From positions 1 to 64,000 of the forward strand of contig NZ_CP040442.1 of assembly GCF_015191005.1 (NCBI RefSeq): a DNA stretch of 64,000 bases. The letters are read 5' to 3'. A program made the position numbers and the translations under genes. Under the pieces are notes generated by a model. It searched no databases. It worked only from the letters and a program-made list of their open reading frames with translations, and was not told where the DNA came from. Origin of the DNA: Kaistella flava (ex Peng et al. 2021) (GTDB taxonomy: Bacteria; Bacteroidota; Bacteroidia; Flavobacteriales; Weeksellaceae). Of the stretch, positions 56,117 to 64,000 are shown in pieces (positions within the stretch are counted from its first letter, which is position 1; the number at the start of each line of letters is the position of its first letter).

Positions 56117-56458
56117 TAGATGAAGTTTAGTAAAGTTATGATTTCAAATATAGTACTATTATTTAAACTAACTATTTTCTAAAGTTTAATCGTAAGGTTT
56201 TAAAAATCAATTATATATGAAAGAGTTATTAATAGAATATATTACTACAAATTTTTCTTTTATCCATTTGAAATAGATGAAAGATCAGAAAATGACATGA
56301 TTCTATTTTCAATACCAAGAAATTAAGAATGATTAAGTTTGACTTTTAAAATTACCACGCAGAATTTTTTGTGAACTTTCTAATCAGCATAAAGACGTAT
56401 AAACTTAATTCATAGAATATAGCTTTTGTGACTTTTGTGGTTTCAACAATACACAAAA
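56117..56458. other. Gene-free AT-rich region
   Basis: About 340 bases with no supported gene. It contains one CTTTTGTGACTTTTGTGGTT repeat at 56423-56443, related to the sequence at the end of mutY. Nothing else is seen. Confidence 0.5.
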
Positions 56459-56484
56459 AAACTTCCGAAAATATTCGGAAGTTG
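56453..56484 (-). terminator. Terminator of the RNase G gene
   Basis: On the minus strand AACTTCCGAA pairs with TTCGGAAGTT over 10 bp with a TATT loop, followed by seven T residues. It begins about 30 bases after the rng stop. Confidence 0.88.
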
Positions 56485-56512
56485 TAAGTTATAATACGAT
56501 TGTTTGTCTTTC

Positions 56513-58075
56513 TTAATTTGAATAACTCATCAATTCTTCTTTCTTGGAATTGACCATTTTGTATTCTAAATATTTAAAAGAATCTCTTGGGATAATCGTT
56601 ACCCATTTTTTGTATTTCAAGTACCATTTCACTTGGATGCTTAGTAAACCTTTGGTTAAATAAGCTTCTACGAAAGGATGTACATGTAAAAACAATTTTC
56701 CTTTTTCGGTTTGAATCAAATTACGGATGACTTCTTCCATACGCTCAACCACTACGATTGGTGCCAGGATTTCTCCGTCGATATTAGGATTGTCTTCCTT
56801 GGTTTTGATTACTTTTTCCGGTTTTGTTCTTTGACGGGTCAATTGAATTAAGCCGAATTTACTTGGAGGTAAAATTTTGTGTCTTGCCTTATCTCTGCTC
56901 ATTTCGTTCTTGAAATGTTCATACAAATCACGTCGGTGATCGGCATTGATCATGTCAATAAAATCAACGACTATAATTCCGCCCATATCTCTCAAACGGA
57001 GTTGACGAGCGATTTCAGTAGCAGCCATTTTATTCACAGTCAACGCATGTTCCTTGTTAGATGAACCTGCTCCTGAGGAAAGATTATTCCCGGAGTTGAC
57101 ATCTACCACGTGAAGTGCTTCCGTATGTTCAATAACCAAATAGGCACCTTTCGAACTTGGGATATTAACGTGTTTCCCAAAACTCTGTTTCATCTGTTTT
57201 TCTACGTTATAATATTCCATCAAAGGAATTGGTTTATCGTAGAACTGAACAATATTTTTTCTTTCCGGTGCGATGACTTCGATATAATTACGCATGTCAT
57301 CAACCATTTGCTCATCGTCACAAATAATAGAAACGAAATCTGCATTAAAGTTATCTCGTAAGATCGAGGAAGCTTTATCTTCTTCACTCAATACTTTGCT
57401 TGGAACTTTATTTTTCTGAAGATTTTTAAAAGCCGTTTCCCATTTCTGAATCAGTTGATTCATGTCATTGTGAAGTTCAGCCACTTTTTTTCCTTCAGCT
57501 ACCGTTCTAATGATCACACCAAAACCTTCAGGCTTAATGCTTTCAATTAAAGTTTTAAGTCTTTCCTTCTCCTCAGAGTTGGTGATTTTTTTAGAAATCG
57601 AGACGCTTTTGTCAAACGGAATTAGGACTAGAAATCTTCCGGTTAGAGAAATCTGGGTAGAGATTCTCGGTCCTTTGGTAGAAATTGGTTCTTTGGTAAT
57701 TTGCAGAATAACGCTGTCGTCTTTTGCCAGAACTTTATCAATCGTTCCATTTTTATGAATTTCTTTTTCAAGTTCGAAATTCTTTAGGGACGAATTGTGT
57801 TGTCTTTTTGAAACGGTGTCTTGTAGAAACTTTTTGTATGTAAGAAATTGTGGACCTAAATCCTGATAATGCAAGAAAGCATCTTTCTCATACCCTATGC
57901 TTACGAAAGCAGCATTTAAATTGGGTGCGAGTTTTTTTACTTTACCGATAAATAAATCGCCGACTACGAAATCACTTTTGTCCTCCTGTTCGTGGAGCTC
58001 AAAAAGGCGTCCGTCTTCAAGTAGGGCAATTTTTGATTGCTCGTCTTCATGTGATATAATCAGTTCTTTCTTCAT
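56513..58075 (-). CDS. rng: Ribonuclease E/G family protein
   Basis: A 520-residue endoribonuclease that processes rRNA precursors and starts mRNA decay. An S1-like RNA-binding domain is near residues 36-130. The catalytic DNase I-like part carries the magnesium aspartates in VVDVNSGNN and GGIIVVDFIDMINADHRRDL. There is no long C-terminal scaffold, so it is RNase G-like rather than full RNase E. It lies downstream of HU and the small basic peptide gene, with a terminator between. Confidence 0.95.
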   Translation of the reverse strand: MKKELIISHEDEQSKIALLEDGRLFELHEQEDKSDFVVGDLFIGKVKKLAPNLNAAFVSIGYEKDAFLHYQDLGPQFLTYKKFLQDTVSKRQHNSSLKNFELEKEIHKNGTIDKVLAKDDSVILQITKEPISTKGPRISTQISLTGRFLVLIPFDKSVSISKKITNSEEKERLKTLIESIKPEGFGVIIRTVAEGKKVAELHNDMNQLIQKWETAFKNLQKNKVPSKVLSEEDKASSILRDNFNADFVSIICDDEQMVDDMRNYIEVIAPERKNIVQFYDKPIPLMEYYNVEKQMKQSFGKHVNIPSSKGAYLVIEHTEALHVVDVNSGNNLSSGAGSSNKEHALTVNKMAATEIARQLRLRDMGGIIVVDFIDMINADHRRDLYEHFKNEMSRDKARHKILPPSKFGLIQLTRQRTKPEKVIKTKEDNPNIDGEILAPIVVVERMEEVIRNLIQTEKGKLFLHVHPFVEAYLTKGLLSIQVKWYLKYKKWVTIIPRDSFKYLEYKMVNSKKEELMSYSN

Positions 58076-58210
58076 TCTGTTGATAGTGGATTAAAATATT
58101 AAGGGTCTTAGAAATTCTGAAAAAATCAATTCTAATTGCTCAATTTTTTAATAGTTTCTTGGTTTTGTATAATCAATTTTGGCAAAATTTTAACCTTTTG
58201 ATTAAAACAA

Positions 58211-58259
58211 AAATATAGCCGGTGTAATTTTAAATAGATAAAAACACCAACTATATTTG
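58211..58259 (-). terminator. Terminator after the small basic peptide gene
   Basis: On the minus strand AAATATAGTTGGTGT pairs with ACACCGGCTATATTT over 15 positions including two T-G pairs, then TTGTTTT. It separates the HU unit from rng. Confidence 0.65.
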
Positions 58260-58282
58260 TTATATATTAAATCGCAAAGAGA

Positions 58283-58372
58283 TTATTTTTTCTTATGTCT
58301 GTTTGCTCTTCTTCTTTTCTTTCTTTTGTGGGTCGCAACCTTATGTCTCTTTCTTTTCTTTCCGCTTGGCAT
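58283..58372 (-). CDS. 29-residue arginine/lysine-rich peptide
   Basis: The frame starts ATG CCA AGC GGA and encodes MPSGKKRKRHKVATHKRKKR and then RRANRHKKK before TAA. Nearly two thirds of residues are K, R or H. I recall near-identical short proteins in many Bacteroidota at the same place between HU and rng. Charge and size suggest it binds rRNA or the ribosome, but this is inference. The flavobacterial ribosome is known to have lineage-specific small proteins (bL38, for example); I cannot say whether this is one. It lies 46 bases after the HU stop. Confidence 0.8.
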   Translation of the reverse strand: MPSGKKRKRHKVATHKRKKRRRANRHKKK

Positions 58373-58418
58373 AATTTTAATTTTTTTTGTTTGTAACTTA
58401 TATTTATTATTTAGTTTA

Positions 58419-58709
58419 TTACTTTACTGGCACTTTCGTTTTGATTTTCTCTACGAAGGTTTTAGAAGGTTTAAAGGCTGGGATATTATGAGCAGGAATT
58501 TCGATTGCTGTGTTTTTAGAAATGTTTCTTCCTGTTTTTGCTGCTCTGGTTTTAATAATAAATGAACCAAATCCTCTTAGATATACATTATCTCCATTAT
58601 ACATTGACGTTCTGATCTCCTGCATAAAAGCTTCAATAACTTTCTGGGTTTCATTCTTTTCAGTTCCCAATTTATTTGAGATGGTGTTTACCAATTCTGC
58701 CTTTGTCAT
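58419..58709 (-). CDS. HU-family DNA-binding protein
   Basis: A 96-residue nucleoid protein. It starts MTKAELVNTISNKLGTEKNE and has the beta-arm motif GFGSFIIKTRAAKTGRNISKN with conserved proline at IPAHNIPAFKPSK. It bends DNA. It has its own promoter, divergent from mutY, and shares a transcript with the downstream basic peptide gene. Confidence 0.95.
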   Translation of the reverse strand: MTKAELVNTISNKLGTEKNETQKVIEAFMQEIRTSMYNGDNVYLRGFGSFIIKTRAAKTGRNISKNTAIEIPAHNIPAFKPSKTFVEKIKTKVPVK

Positions 58710-58725
58710 TTCCTTTTTTTATTTA

Positions 58726-58746
58726 TATTTTTGGTGTGCAAATATA
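58726..58746. promoter_or_regulatory. Divergent overlapping promoters of HU and mutY
   Basis: TATTTTTG (58726-58733, plus strand) points to mutY and TATATTTG (58746-58739 on the minus strand) points to HU. Only six bases separate the two elements, so polymerase binding to one should block the other. Confidence 0.6.
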
Positions 58747-58756
58747 ATAAGAATTT

Positions 58757-59878
58757 TTGAAAACAAAAAAACAAAATGCTGATTTTCTTCATGTTGGTAG
58801 GAAATTACTGGATTGGTATAAAATCCACGGTAGAGATTTACCATTTAGAAAAACCAACGATCCCTACAAGATTTGGATTTGTGAAATCATTTTCCAGCAA
58901 ACTCGTATCGAGCAAGGACTCAATCATTATTTGAATTTTATCGAAAGATTTCCCGATGTGCAAACTTTGGCCAATGCTGAAACTGATGAAGTTTTATTGT
59001 ATTGGAAAGGTTTAGGCTATTATTCGAGAGCGTTAAATTTACACAAAGCAGCTCTTCAGATTGTCAATGATTTTAAAGGAGTTTTCCCTAGAGAATATGA
59101 TGATATTTTACAATTAAAAGGGGTTGGAAAATACACAGCCTCAGCAATTTCGAGTATTTGTTTTGGTGAAAAAATCGCTGCTGTTGATGGTAATTTTTAT
59201 CGTGTTTTATCACGAGTTTTTGCCGATGATTTTGATATTTCAAACTCGAAAGCGTTTGAGTATTTCTCTGAATTAGCTTTGAAAATGATGCCCGAAAATG
59301 AAGCCGGACATTTCAATGAAGCGATGATGGATTTAGGCTCTGAAATCTGTAAACCCAAGAATCCGTTTTGTGATTCTTGTCCTTTAAATAAAGATTGCCT
59401 GGCTTTTAATTTAGGAAAGATTTCAAATTTCCCGGTGAAAACCAAGAAAGTAAAAGCAACTGATTTAGAACTTCATTATTCTTTTGTCGAATGGAATGGT
59501 CAATTTTTGATCAGACAAAGAAAAGACGATTTCATCTGGAAAAAGCTCTACGAATTTCCAATTGAAATTCCTGTAGAATGGGAGCAGTTCATCGTTAAGC
59601 AGAAAACCATTGCTCATAAACTGACGCATAAAAATTTAAAGATTCAAATGAATCATATAGAATTACTGTCTGAGGAGATTTTCACCGAATTTGCTAACCA
59701 AAACGGTTTTTCGATCATCACCTTTGAAGAATCGTATCAGAAATCCTTCCCGAAACCACTGGAAAATTATCTTGTTGATTTTTATAAAAACGATTGGGAT
59801 TTATTATTAAAACAGGTGGGTTCTTTAAACCACAAAGTCACAAAGCTTTGTGTAGTACTTCAGAGTTTTTATATATGA
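58757..59878 (+). CDS. mutY: A/G-specific adenine glycosylase MutY
   Basis: Removes adenine mispaired with 8-oxoguanine. The start is TTG at 58757; no in-frame ATG precedes the catalytic domain. Catalytic glutamate lies in IFQQTRIEQG, the helix-hairpin-helix is LKGVGKYTASAIS, the aspartate is in AAVDGNFYRVLSR, and the 4Fe-4S cluster has C-x6-C-x2-C-x5-C in CKPKNPFCDSCPLNKDC. A C-terminal NUDIX-like domain recognises oxoguanine. The last ~17 residues (LNHKVTKLCVV) come from a dispersed repeat, so the original end was probably shorter. Confidence 0.95.
   Translation: MKTKKQNADFLHVGRKLLDWYKIHGRDLPFRKTNDPYKIWICEIIFQQTRIEQGLNHYLNFIERFPDVQTLANAETDEVLLYWKGLGYYSRALNLHKAALQIVNDFKGVFPREYDDILQLKGVGKYTASAISSICFGEKIAAVDGNFYRVLSRVFADDFDISNSKAFEYFSELALKMMPENEAGHFNEAMMDLGSEICKPKNPFCDSCPLNKDCLAFNLGKISNFPVKTKKVKATDLELHYSFVEWNGQFLIRQRKDDFIWKKLYEFPIEIPVEWEQFIVKQKTIAHKLTHKNLKIQMNHIELLSEEIFTEFANQNGFSIITFEESYQKSFPKPLENYLVDFYKNDWDLLLKQVGSLNHKVTKLCVVLQSFYI
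59827..59847 (-). repeat. AACCACAAAGTCACAAAG repeat inside the 3' end of mutY
   Basis: The plus strand AAACCACAAAGTCACAAAGC matches, inverted, AGCTTTTGTGACTTTTGTGG at 56421. It codes NHKVTKL near residue 360 of MutY and lies past the conserved domain. Confidence 0.65.
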
Positions 59879-60118
59879 TGCATAAAAGTTCATAAAGGTT
59901 TTGCGTGCTTTAAATTCTGCAGGAAATCTTAATCATCTTCATTTCTTAATGTTTTAAATTTTTTGACACATCAGTCGCATTAGTTTTGTATTTTAATAAT
60001 ACGATTAATAGTAAACATTAGAGTTTCACGCTTCTATTTCCGTAGGGAATCTTAATTTTCTAAACTCCTTAATCAAAAACTTAATGGTTCAAATTCAATG
60101 AATGTTTATAGTAATTTT

Positions 60119-60201
60119 CTCCCGCAGATTTTGGAGATTTCGCAGATCTTATATTTATGCGTTTGAAGAATCTGCTAAATCCGCTAAATCTGCGGGAGTT
60201 T
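60119..60201. repeat. Imperfect palindrome CTCCCGCAGATTT ... AAATCTGCGGGAG
   Basis: CTCCCGCAGATTTTGGAGAT pairs with AATCCGCTAAATCTGCGGGAG over about 30 bases with mismatches, around a loop with TATTTATGCGTTTG. It is related to the three units at 2815-2955. Confidence 0.75.
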
Positions 60202-60307
60202 TAATTCTATATATTCATAATTACGTAATATATAGATAAAAAAGTCTTGTATTTCAAGACGTAATTCAAACCATAATTATCTTTATTAAAAATTTAAAAC
60301 TAATTCG

Positions 60308-60315
60308 TATTTTTG
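60308..60315 (+). promoter_or_regulatory. -7 element immediately before gldD
   Basis: TATTTTTG ends only four bases before the gldD ATG at 60320. Transcription should begin at or next to the start codon, implying a nearly leaderless message. Confidence 0.5.
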
Positions 60316-60319
60316 CGCA

Positions 60320-60877
60320 ATGTTTAAAAAACTCATTTTCACTTTTTTAGGATTTGTTTTACTTTCGTGTTCAGAAGAAACACAGCCCAAACCTTCTGGT
60401 GAACTTCGTTTAGAATATCCCACACCTAAATATCAAAGATTCACTTCTCCGTGTAATTTTAGTTTTGAGTACTCTGATTTTGCGAAAGTTAGAGAGGCAA
60501 AAAATCCGTGCTGGTATTATATCGAATATCCAGAAATGAAAGCGAAAGTTTTTATTACCTATTTTCCAATCAAAAATGATTTTGATTTGCATGTAAGAGA
60601 ATCGGAGAAAATGGTGTACGAACATACCATAAAAGCCAGTTCAATTGACACGAAATCATTTAGTTTTCCGGACCATAAAGTGTTTGGTAACTTCTATGAA
60701 CTAAAAGGTCAGAGTGCATCGAATTTACAATTTTTTGTAACCGATTCTACAAGACATTATGTGACTGCAAATTTGTATTTCAATTCCAGACCGAAACCTG
60801 ATTCATTGGCGCCGGCGGTAGAATATATTAAAAATGATATGCTGCATTTGATTGAAAGCTTTGAGTGGAAAAAGTAA
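60320..60877 (+). CDS. gldD: Gliding motility lipoprotein GldD
   Basis: A 185-residue lipoprotein with lipobox LLSC (C17). The features PSGELRLEYPTPKYQRFTSP, CNFSFEYSD and CWYYIEYPEMKAKVFITY match GldD, a periplasmic or inner-membrane lipoprotein needed for gliding and type IX secretion in Flavobacterium johnsoniae. The 185 residues are a usual length. It stands alone here; gldE and ssb, which often lie next to it, are absent. Confidence 0.93.
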   Translation: MFKKLIFTFLGFVLLSCSEETQPKPSGELRLEYPTPKYQRFTSPCNFSFEYSDFAKVREAKNPCWYYIEYPEMKAKVFITYFPIKNDFDLHVRESEKMVYEHTIKASSIDTKSFSFPDHKVFGNFYELKGQSASNLQFFVTDSTRHYVTANLYFNSRPKPDSLAPAVEYIKNDMLHLIESFEWKK

Positions 60878-61016
60878 CAATTAGTATTAAGCAAATCGTT
60901 AATGAGCAATATTTAAAATAAGAGATTATTTAAATAAAACTAAATTGAGTCAGGACGTGACGGTTTAACAAAGGATTAGGATGAAATCCTATTATTAATA
61001 AGAAGAAATTACATCA

Positions 61017-61030
61017 TACCTTTTATAAGG
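61017..61030 (+). other. Short inverted repeat before the PfkB gene
   Basis: TACCTTTTATAAGGTA is a perfect 8-bp palindrome 33 bases before the ATG at 61064. It could be an operator or a weak hairpin; nothing else supports either. Confidence 0.35.
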
Positions 61031-61063
61031 TAGATTTTTATAAAAAAATAAAACAAATTAGAT

Positions 61064-61984
61064 ATGAAATTATTAGTTGTTGGTTCAGTTGCGTTCGATG
61101 CAATCGAAACACCTTTCGGAAAAACAGATAAAATTTTAGGTGGCGCTGCGACTTATATCAGTATAGCTTCTTCAATTTTGGGTATAGAATCTGGAATTGT
61201 TTCTGTAGTTGGTGGTGATTTTCCACAGACCGATTTAGATATGCTTTCTGGAAGAGGCGTGAATATCGAAGGAATTGAAATCATCAAAGAAGGGAAAACT
61301 TTTTTCTGGAGTGGAAAATACCACAACGATTTGAACTCAAGAGATACTTTGGTAACTGAAGTGAATGTTTTAGAAAACTTCGATCCAAAAATTCCTGAAT
61401 CAATGCAAGATGCAGAGATCTTATTATTAGGAAATCTTCATCCAGGGGTGCAACTTTCTGTATTAGAAAAAATGCGTAACCGTCCGAAATTGGTAATTCT
61501 TGATACCATGAATTTCTGGATGGATTCTGCTTTGGATATTTTAATGCAAATGATTGCTAAAACTGATGTAATTTCCATTAATGATGAAGAAGCAAGACAA
61601 CTTTCTGGTGAGTATTCATTAGTAAAAGCTGCTCAGAAAATCCATGCAATGGGGCCACAATTCGTGATCATTAAAAAAGGAGAACACGGAGCATTATTAT
61701 TCCACGAAGGAAAAATATTTGCAATCCCAGCTTTGCCTTTAGAAGAAGTTTTCGATCCAACTGGAGCGGGAGATACTTTTGCAGGAGGTTTTGCATCTTA
61801 TTTAGCGAAGAAAGAAAATTTCTCTTTTGATACCATGAAATCTGCATTGATCGTAGGTTCTGCCATGGCTTCATTCACCGTAGAAAAATTCGGAACTCAG
61901 CGTTTAGAAGAAGTTACAGAAGCTGAAATGATTGGAAGAATCAATAGTTTTAAAGAATTAACCACTTTTGAAGTAGAGGTTTAA
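61064..61984 (+). CDS. PfkB/ribokinase-family sugar kinase
   Basis: A 306-residue kinase. It begins MKLLVVGSVAFDAIETPFGK and has the signature DPTGAGDTFAGGFASYLA (the GAGD anion hole with catalytic aspartate) near residues 232-249, and LGGAATYISIASSILG in the lid region. It phosphorylates a sugar or nucleoside; the exact substrate cannot be told. It lies 105 bases before the parvulin-like gene. Confidence 0.93.
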   Translation: MKLLVVGSVAFDAIETPFGKTDKILGGAATYISIASSILGIESGIVSVVGGDFPQTDLDMLSGRGVNIEGIEIIKEGKTFFWSGKYHNDLNSRDTLVTEVNVLENFDPKIPESMQDAEILLLGNLHPGVQLSVLEKMRNRPKLVILDTMNFWMDSALDILMQMIAKTDVISINDEEARQLSGEYSLVKAAQKIHAMGPQFVIIKKGEHGALLFHEGKIFAIPALPLEEVFDPTGAGDTFAGGFASYLAKKENFSFDTMKSALIVGSAMASFTVEKFGTQRLEEVTEAEMIGRINSFKELTTFEVEV

Positions 61985-62089
61985 CTTCCTTTTAAATAAA
62001 GAATCTGAATTGTTAGAAAAATAAATTCATTCGTGGGAATGAGAAATTTAAAATTGGATTAATCTTCAAAAAAAAAGACAGATAAAAAT

Positions 62090-63919
62090 ATGAGAAAAAT
62101 ATTCGGTGTATTGATGATGATGGTTTTAGGCGGTGGGATTTCTGCACAATATATGATTGTGGGCAAAGACAGTATTTCGCTGGCTCAATTTAAAAAAGAA
62201 AACTTATACGGTTTAGAAAATACCGGTGTTCAAAATACGATTAATACGATACAGAATTTCTATTTGTTTCAGCAATTTGCGGCAGAGAAAAAAGCAGATA
62301 CTTTATCTTATTTCCGCGATAGAATGTCGGAAAAAGAAGTAGAGTTGAGAGGCAAATACTTTTTTCCACCACAGGTGATTGATCCAGTTTTAAATGATTT
62401 TGTTAAAGACAATCAGACAGAAAAAGAAGTTCAGGTTTTTATCTTAGAAAAAACCGCTGGCGATACGACTAATTATCAGCAGGTTTATAACGATGTAAAA
62501 TCGGGTAAACTAACGATGGAAGATGCGATCACGAAATACACGAAAGCCAATCCAAAAGCAATTTACATTAAGCCGGGAAGTCTGGATAATCAAATGTATG
62601 CAGAGATTAAAACTTTGCCGAATAATACAATGACCAAATTCTTCGACACGCCTTCTTACATCGGTTTTGCTAAAGTGTTGAATTCCAGACCAAGTTTAGG
62701 ATACATGGTTTTCGGAACGATTTCTTTTCCTAAAGATGACAATTCTGAGACCGTGAAAAATAATATTTACACAGCTTTAAAAGAAGGAAAAACCTTTCAG
62801 GAAGTTGCAAAATTATATGGCGCCAACGAACATGAGAAAGATAATGGTGGTGTAATCATGGGTTCGCCAACTTTACCGGATGATGTTTACGAATTGTTCA
62901 AAGGTAAAAAAGCGGGATATTACACGCCGGAACCTTTGTTATTTGGAGATAACTATTTTGTTTTCAATATTTACAATGTTGAACCGTATGTTTTAAATGA
63001 CAAGAACAGAGCATTCTTTTTGAGAGAAATGAACAACACGCTTTATTCTGAAATTTTACAGGATAAAATGACGGCTTATTTAAAAACAGATCCTTCTTAT
63101 AAAGAGTTTCCAGCTTTTCAACTGATCAAAAAATCTTATAAAAATTTAGTTGCTGCGAAAGACAGCGAAGTTCTTTTTCAATATAAAAATGAAAAAGTAA
63201 CTGCTGGATATATTAAGGAAATGATTGGCGATAAAAAAGAAGATGCTGCGAAATTATCACCGGCAATATGGGCTGAAGCTTTGGATAATATCAATTCCCA
63301 AGATGTTTTGAAAATTTACAGTCAAAACTTTACCAATATTAAAAATGTAAAAGAGGAGTTAGAGGCGAATAAAAAATCACTTTATTCTGATTATATTTTC
63401 TCTAAATATTTGACCGAAGAAATTACAAAACACCCAGAATGGTTAACTGAATATTACAATCAGAATAAATCAAAATACATTTGGGACGAAAGAGCAGAAG
63501 GAAGAGTTGCCATTTTCGATGATCCAAAACTGACAAAAGAAATTTCTAAAGGAATAAAAGATGCTAAAGGTTGGGATGGTCTAAAAGCTAAATTCGCTGG
63601 AAAGCTGAATGACAAAAAACAAGTCTTGGTCAATTTTGAAAAAGGAGAAATGTCGAAAGAAGCAGAAGTCTTCACCAAATACAAAGTTCCGTTTAAAAAA
63701 GGAGTTCATGAAACTAAAATGGGCGATAAAACTTTGGTGATTGCAATTGATAAAATCCTTGCCCCTTCCCAGATGACTCAGGAAGAAGCGAGCGAAGAAT
63801 TGAAAGATGCAGTTAATGAGAAAAAACTGAATGAGATCATCGCGGAACAAAAAGCCAAAACTACAATTGTGGTTCAACCTGAATTCCTAAAGGATTTAGA
63901 AAAGAATTTTAAGAAATAA
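62090..63919 (+). CDS. SurA/PpiC-like peptidyl-prolyl isomerase
   Basis: A 609-residue periplasmic protein (signal peptide ending SAQ near residue 19). An N-terminal SurA-like helical part is followed by two parvulin-like domains, the first near 100-210 (EKEVQVFILEKTAGDTTNYQ) and the second near 205-310 (GYMVFGTISFPKDDNSETVK, GGVIMGSPTLPDDVYELFKG). The long C-terminal region is lysine-rich. It should chaperone outer-membrane proteins such as the SusC barrels. Catalytic histidines of the parvulin sites are not all evident, so activity may be partial. Confidence 0.88.
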   Translation: MRKIFGVLMMMVLGGGISAQYMIVGKDSISLAQFKKENLYGLENTGVQNTINTIQNFYLFQQFAAEKKADTLSYFRDRMSEKEVELRGKYFFPPQVIDPVLNDFVKDNQTEKEVQVFILEKTAGDTTNYQQVYNDVKSGKLTMEDAITKYTKANPKAIYIKPGSLDNQMYAEIKTLPNNTMTKFFDTPSYIGFAKVLNSRPSLGYMVFGTISFPKDDNSETVKNNIYTALKEGKTFQEVAKLYGANEHEKDNGGVIMGSPTLPDDVYELFKGKKAGYYTPEPLLFGDNYFVFNIYNVEPYVLNDKNRAFFLREMNNTLYSEILQDKMTAYLKTDPSYKEFPAFQLIKKSYKNLVAAKDSEVLFQYKNEKVTAGYIKEMIGDKKEDAAKLSPAIWAEALDNINSQDVLKIYSQNFTNIKNVKEELEANKKSLYSDYIFSKYLTEEITKHPEWLTEYYNQNKSKYIWDERAEGRVAIFDDPKLTKEISKGIKDAKGWDGLKAKFAGKLNDKKQVLVNFEKGEMSKEAEVFTKYKVPFKKGVHETKMGDKTLVIAIDKILAPSQMTQEEASEELKDAVNEKKLNEIIAEQKAKTTIVVQPEFLKDLEKNFKK

Positions 63920-63956
63920 TTATAATAAAACATGCATGTTATATCGTTTAGAATGA

Positions 63957-63964
63957 TAATTTTG
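63957..63964 (+). promoter_or_regulatory. -7 element before the gene at the window edge
   Basis: TAATTTTG fits TAnnTTTG and lies 20 bases before the ATG at 63985. Confidence 0.45.
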
Positions 63965-63984
63965 CAAATCGATAAAAAATAGAT

Positions 63985-64000
63985 ATGAACAAGAATGTAA
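63985..64000 (+). CDS. Start of a gene cut by the window edge
   Basis: ATGAACAAGAATGTAA encodes MNKNV and continues past the edge. A -7 element lies just upstream. The product cannot be identified; the neighbour suggests another SurA-like or envelope protein. Confidence 0.45.

Larger units (their letters stand above)
59879..60319. other. Region between mutY and gldD without genes
   Basis: About 440 bases holding an imperfect palindromic repeat (60119-60201), a small hairpin GTCTTGTATTTCAAGAC at 60243-60259, and GGAATCTTAATTTTC-like partial repeats near 59923 and 60047. No ssb or gldE, often found near gldD, is present. Confidence 0.6.

Noticed and set aside
1..64000. tRNA, rRNA and insertion-sequence genes
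   Set aside because: No T-loop pattern in a cloverleaf context, no rRNA sequence and no transposase-like protein was seen on either strand.

Overview
The window is AT-rich, gene-dense DNA from a Bacteroidota chromosome, most likely a flavobacterium of the Chryseobacterium/Kaistella group (Weeksellaceae). The evidence is two SusC/SusD pairs, a FecI/FecR pair, the gliding protein GldD, many 'SC' lipoboxes, almost no Shine-Dalgarno sites, and promoters of the Bacteroidota type (TAnnTTTG as the -7 element). Base 1 is the ATG of dnaA, so the sequence was probably linearised at dnaA. I found no rRNA, tRNA or CRISPR array.

Layout. 1-7.5 kb: dnaA, a low-molecular-weight phosphatase, an RsmI-like methyltransferase, a truncated GxxExxY gene beside a repeat cluster, small conserved proteins and metG. 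7.9-21.4 kb: a starch/maltodextrin utilisation locus with SusC, SusD, two SusE/F-like starch-binding lipoproteins, GH97 alpha-glucosidase, GH13 cyclomaltodextrinase-like amylase, an NTF2-like protein and an SLC45-type sugar transporter. Polymer is bound and imported at the outer membrane, cut in the periplasm and carried inward. A strong terminator and a repeat cluster break the locus into about three units, and no regulator lies in it. 21.5-23 kb is decayed: a DUF488 gene with an in-frame stop, a cysteine-rich lipoprotein and a duplicated 3' fragment of it.

23-36.2 kb: an ECF sigma/FecR pair controls a second SusC (with an STN signalling domain) and SusD, followed by a TlpA-like thioredoxin lipoprotein, a DsbD-like electron transporter and a large M16 protease. 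This combination suggests uptake, reduction and digestion of disulfide-bonded peptides. It is the best candidate here for an incompletely described system. 36.4-44.5 kb: pirin, DUF808, Gfo/Idh/MocA oxidoreductase, a membrane endonuclease/phosphatase-fold protein and an active/inactive M16 pair. 44.7-49.6 kb is accessory-looking: a methyltransferase, a 64-bp tandem repeat, an Imm63-like immunity gene broken by a 26-bp tandem duplication, arylamine N-acetyltransferase, a lipoprotein hydrolase and orphan small proteins.

49.6-64 kb: an MgtA-type P-type ATPase, a run of small exported proteins on the minus strand, RNase G, a 29-residue arginine/lysine-rich peptide gene, HU, divergent mutY, gldD, a PfkB sugar kinase and a SurA/parvulin-like isomerase. 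Several dispersed structured repeats sit between genes, and some of them truncate or extend neighbouring genes.
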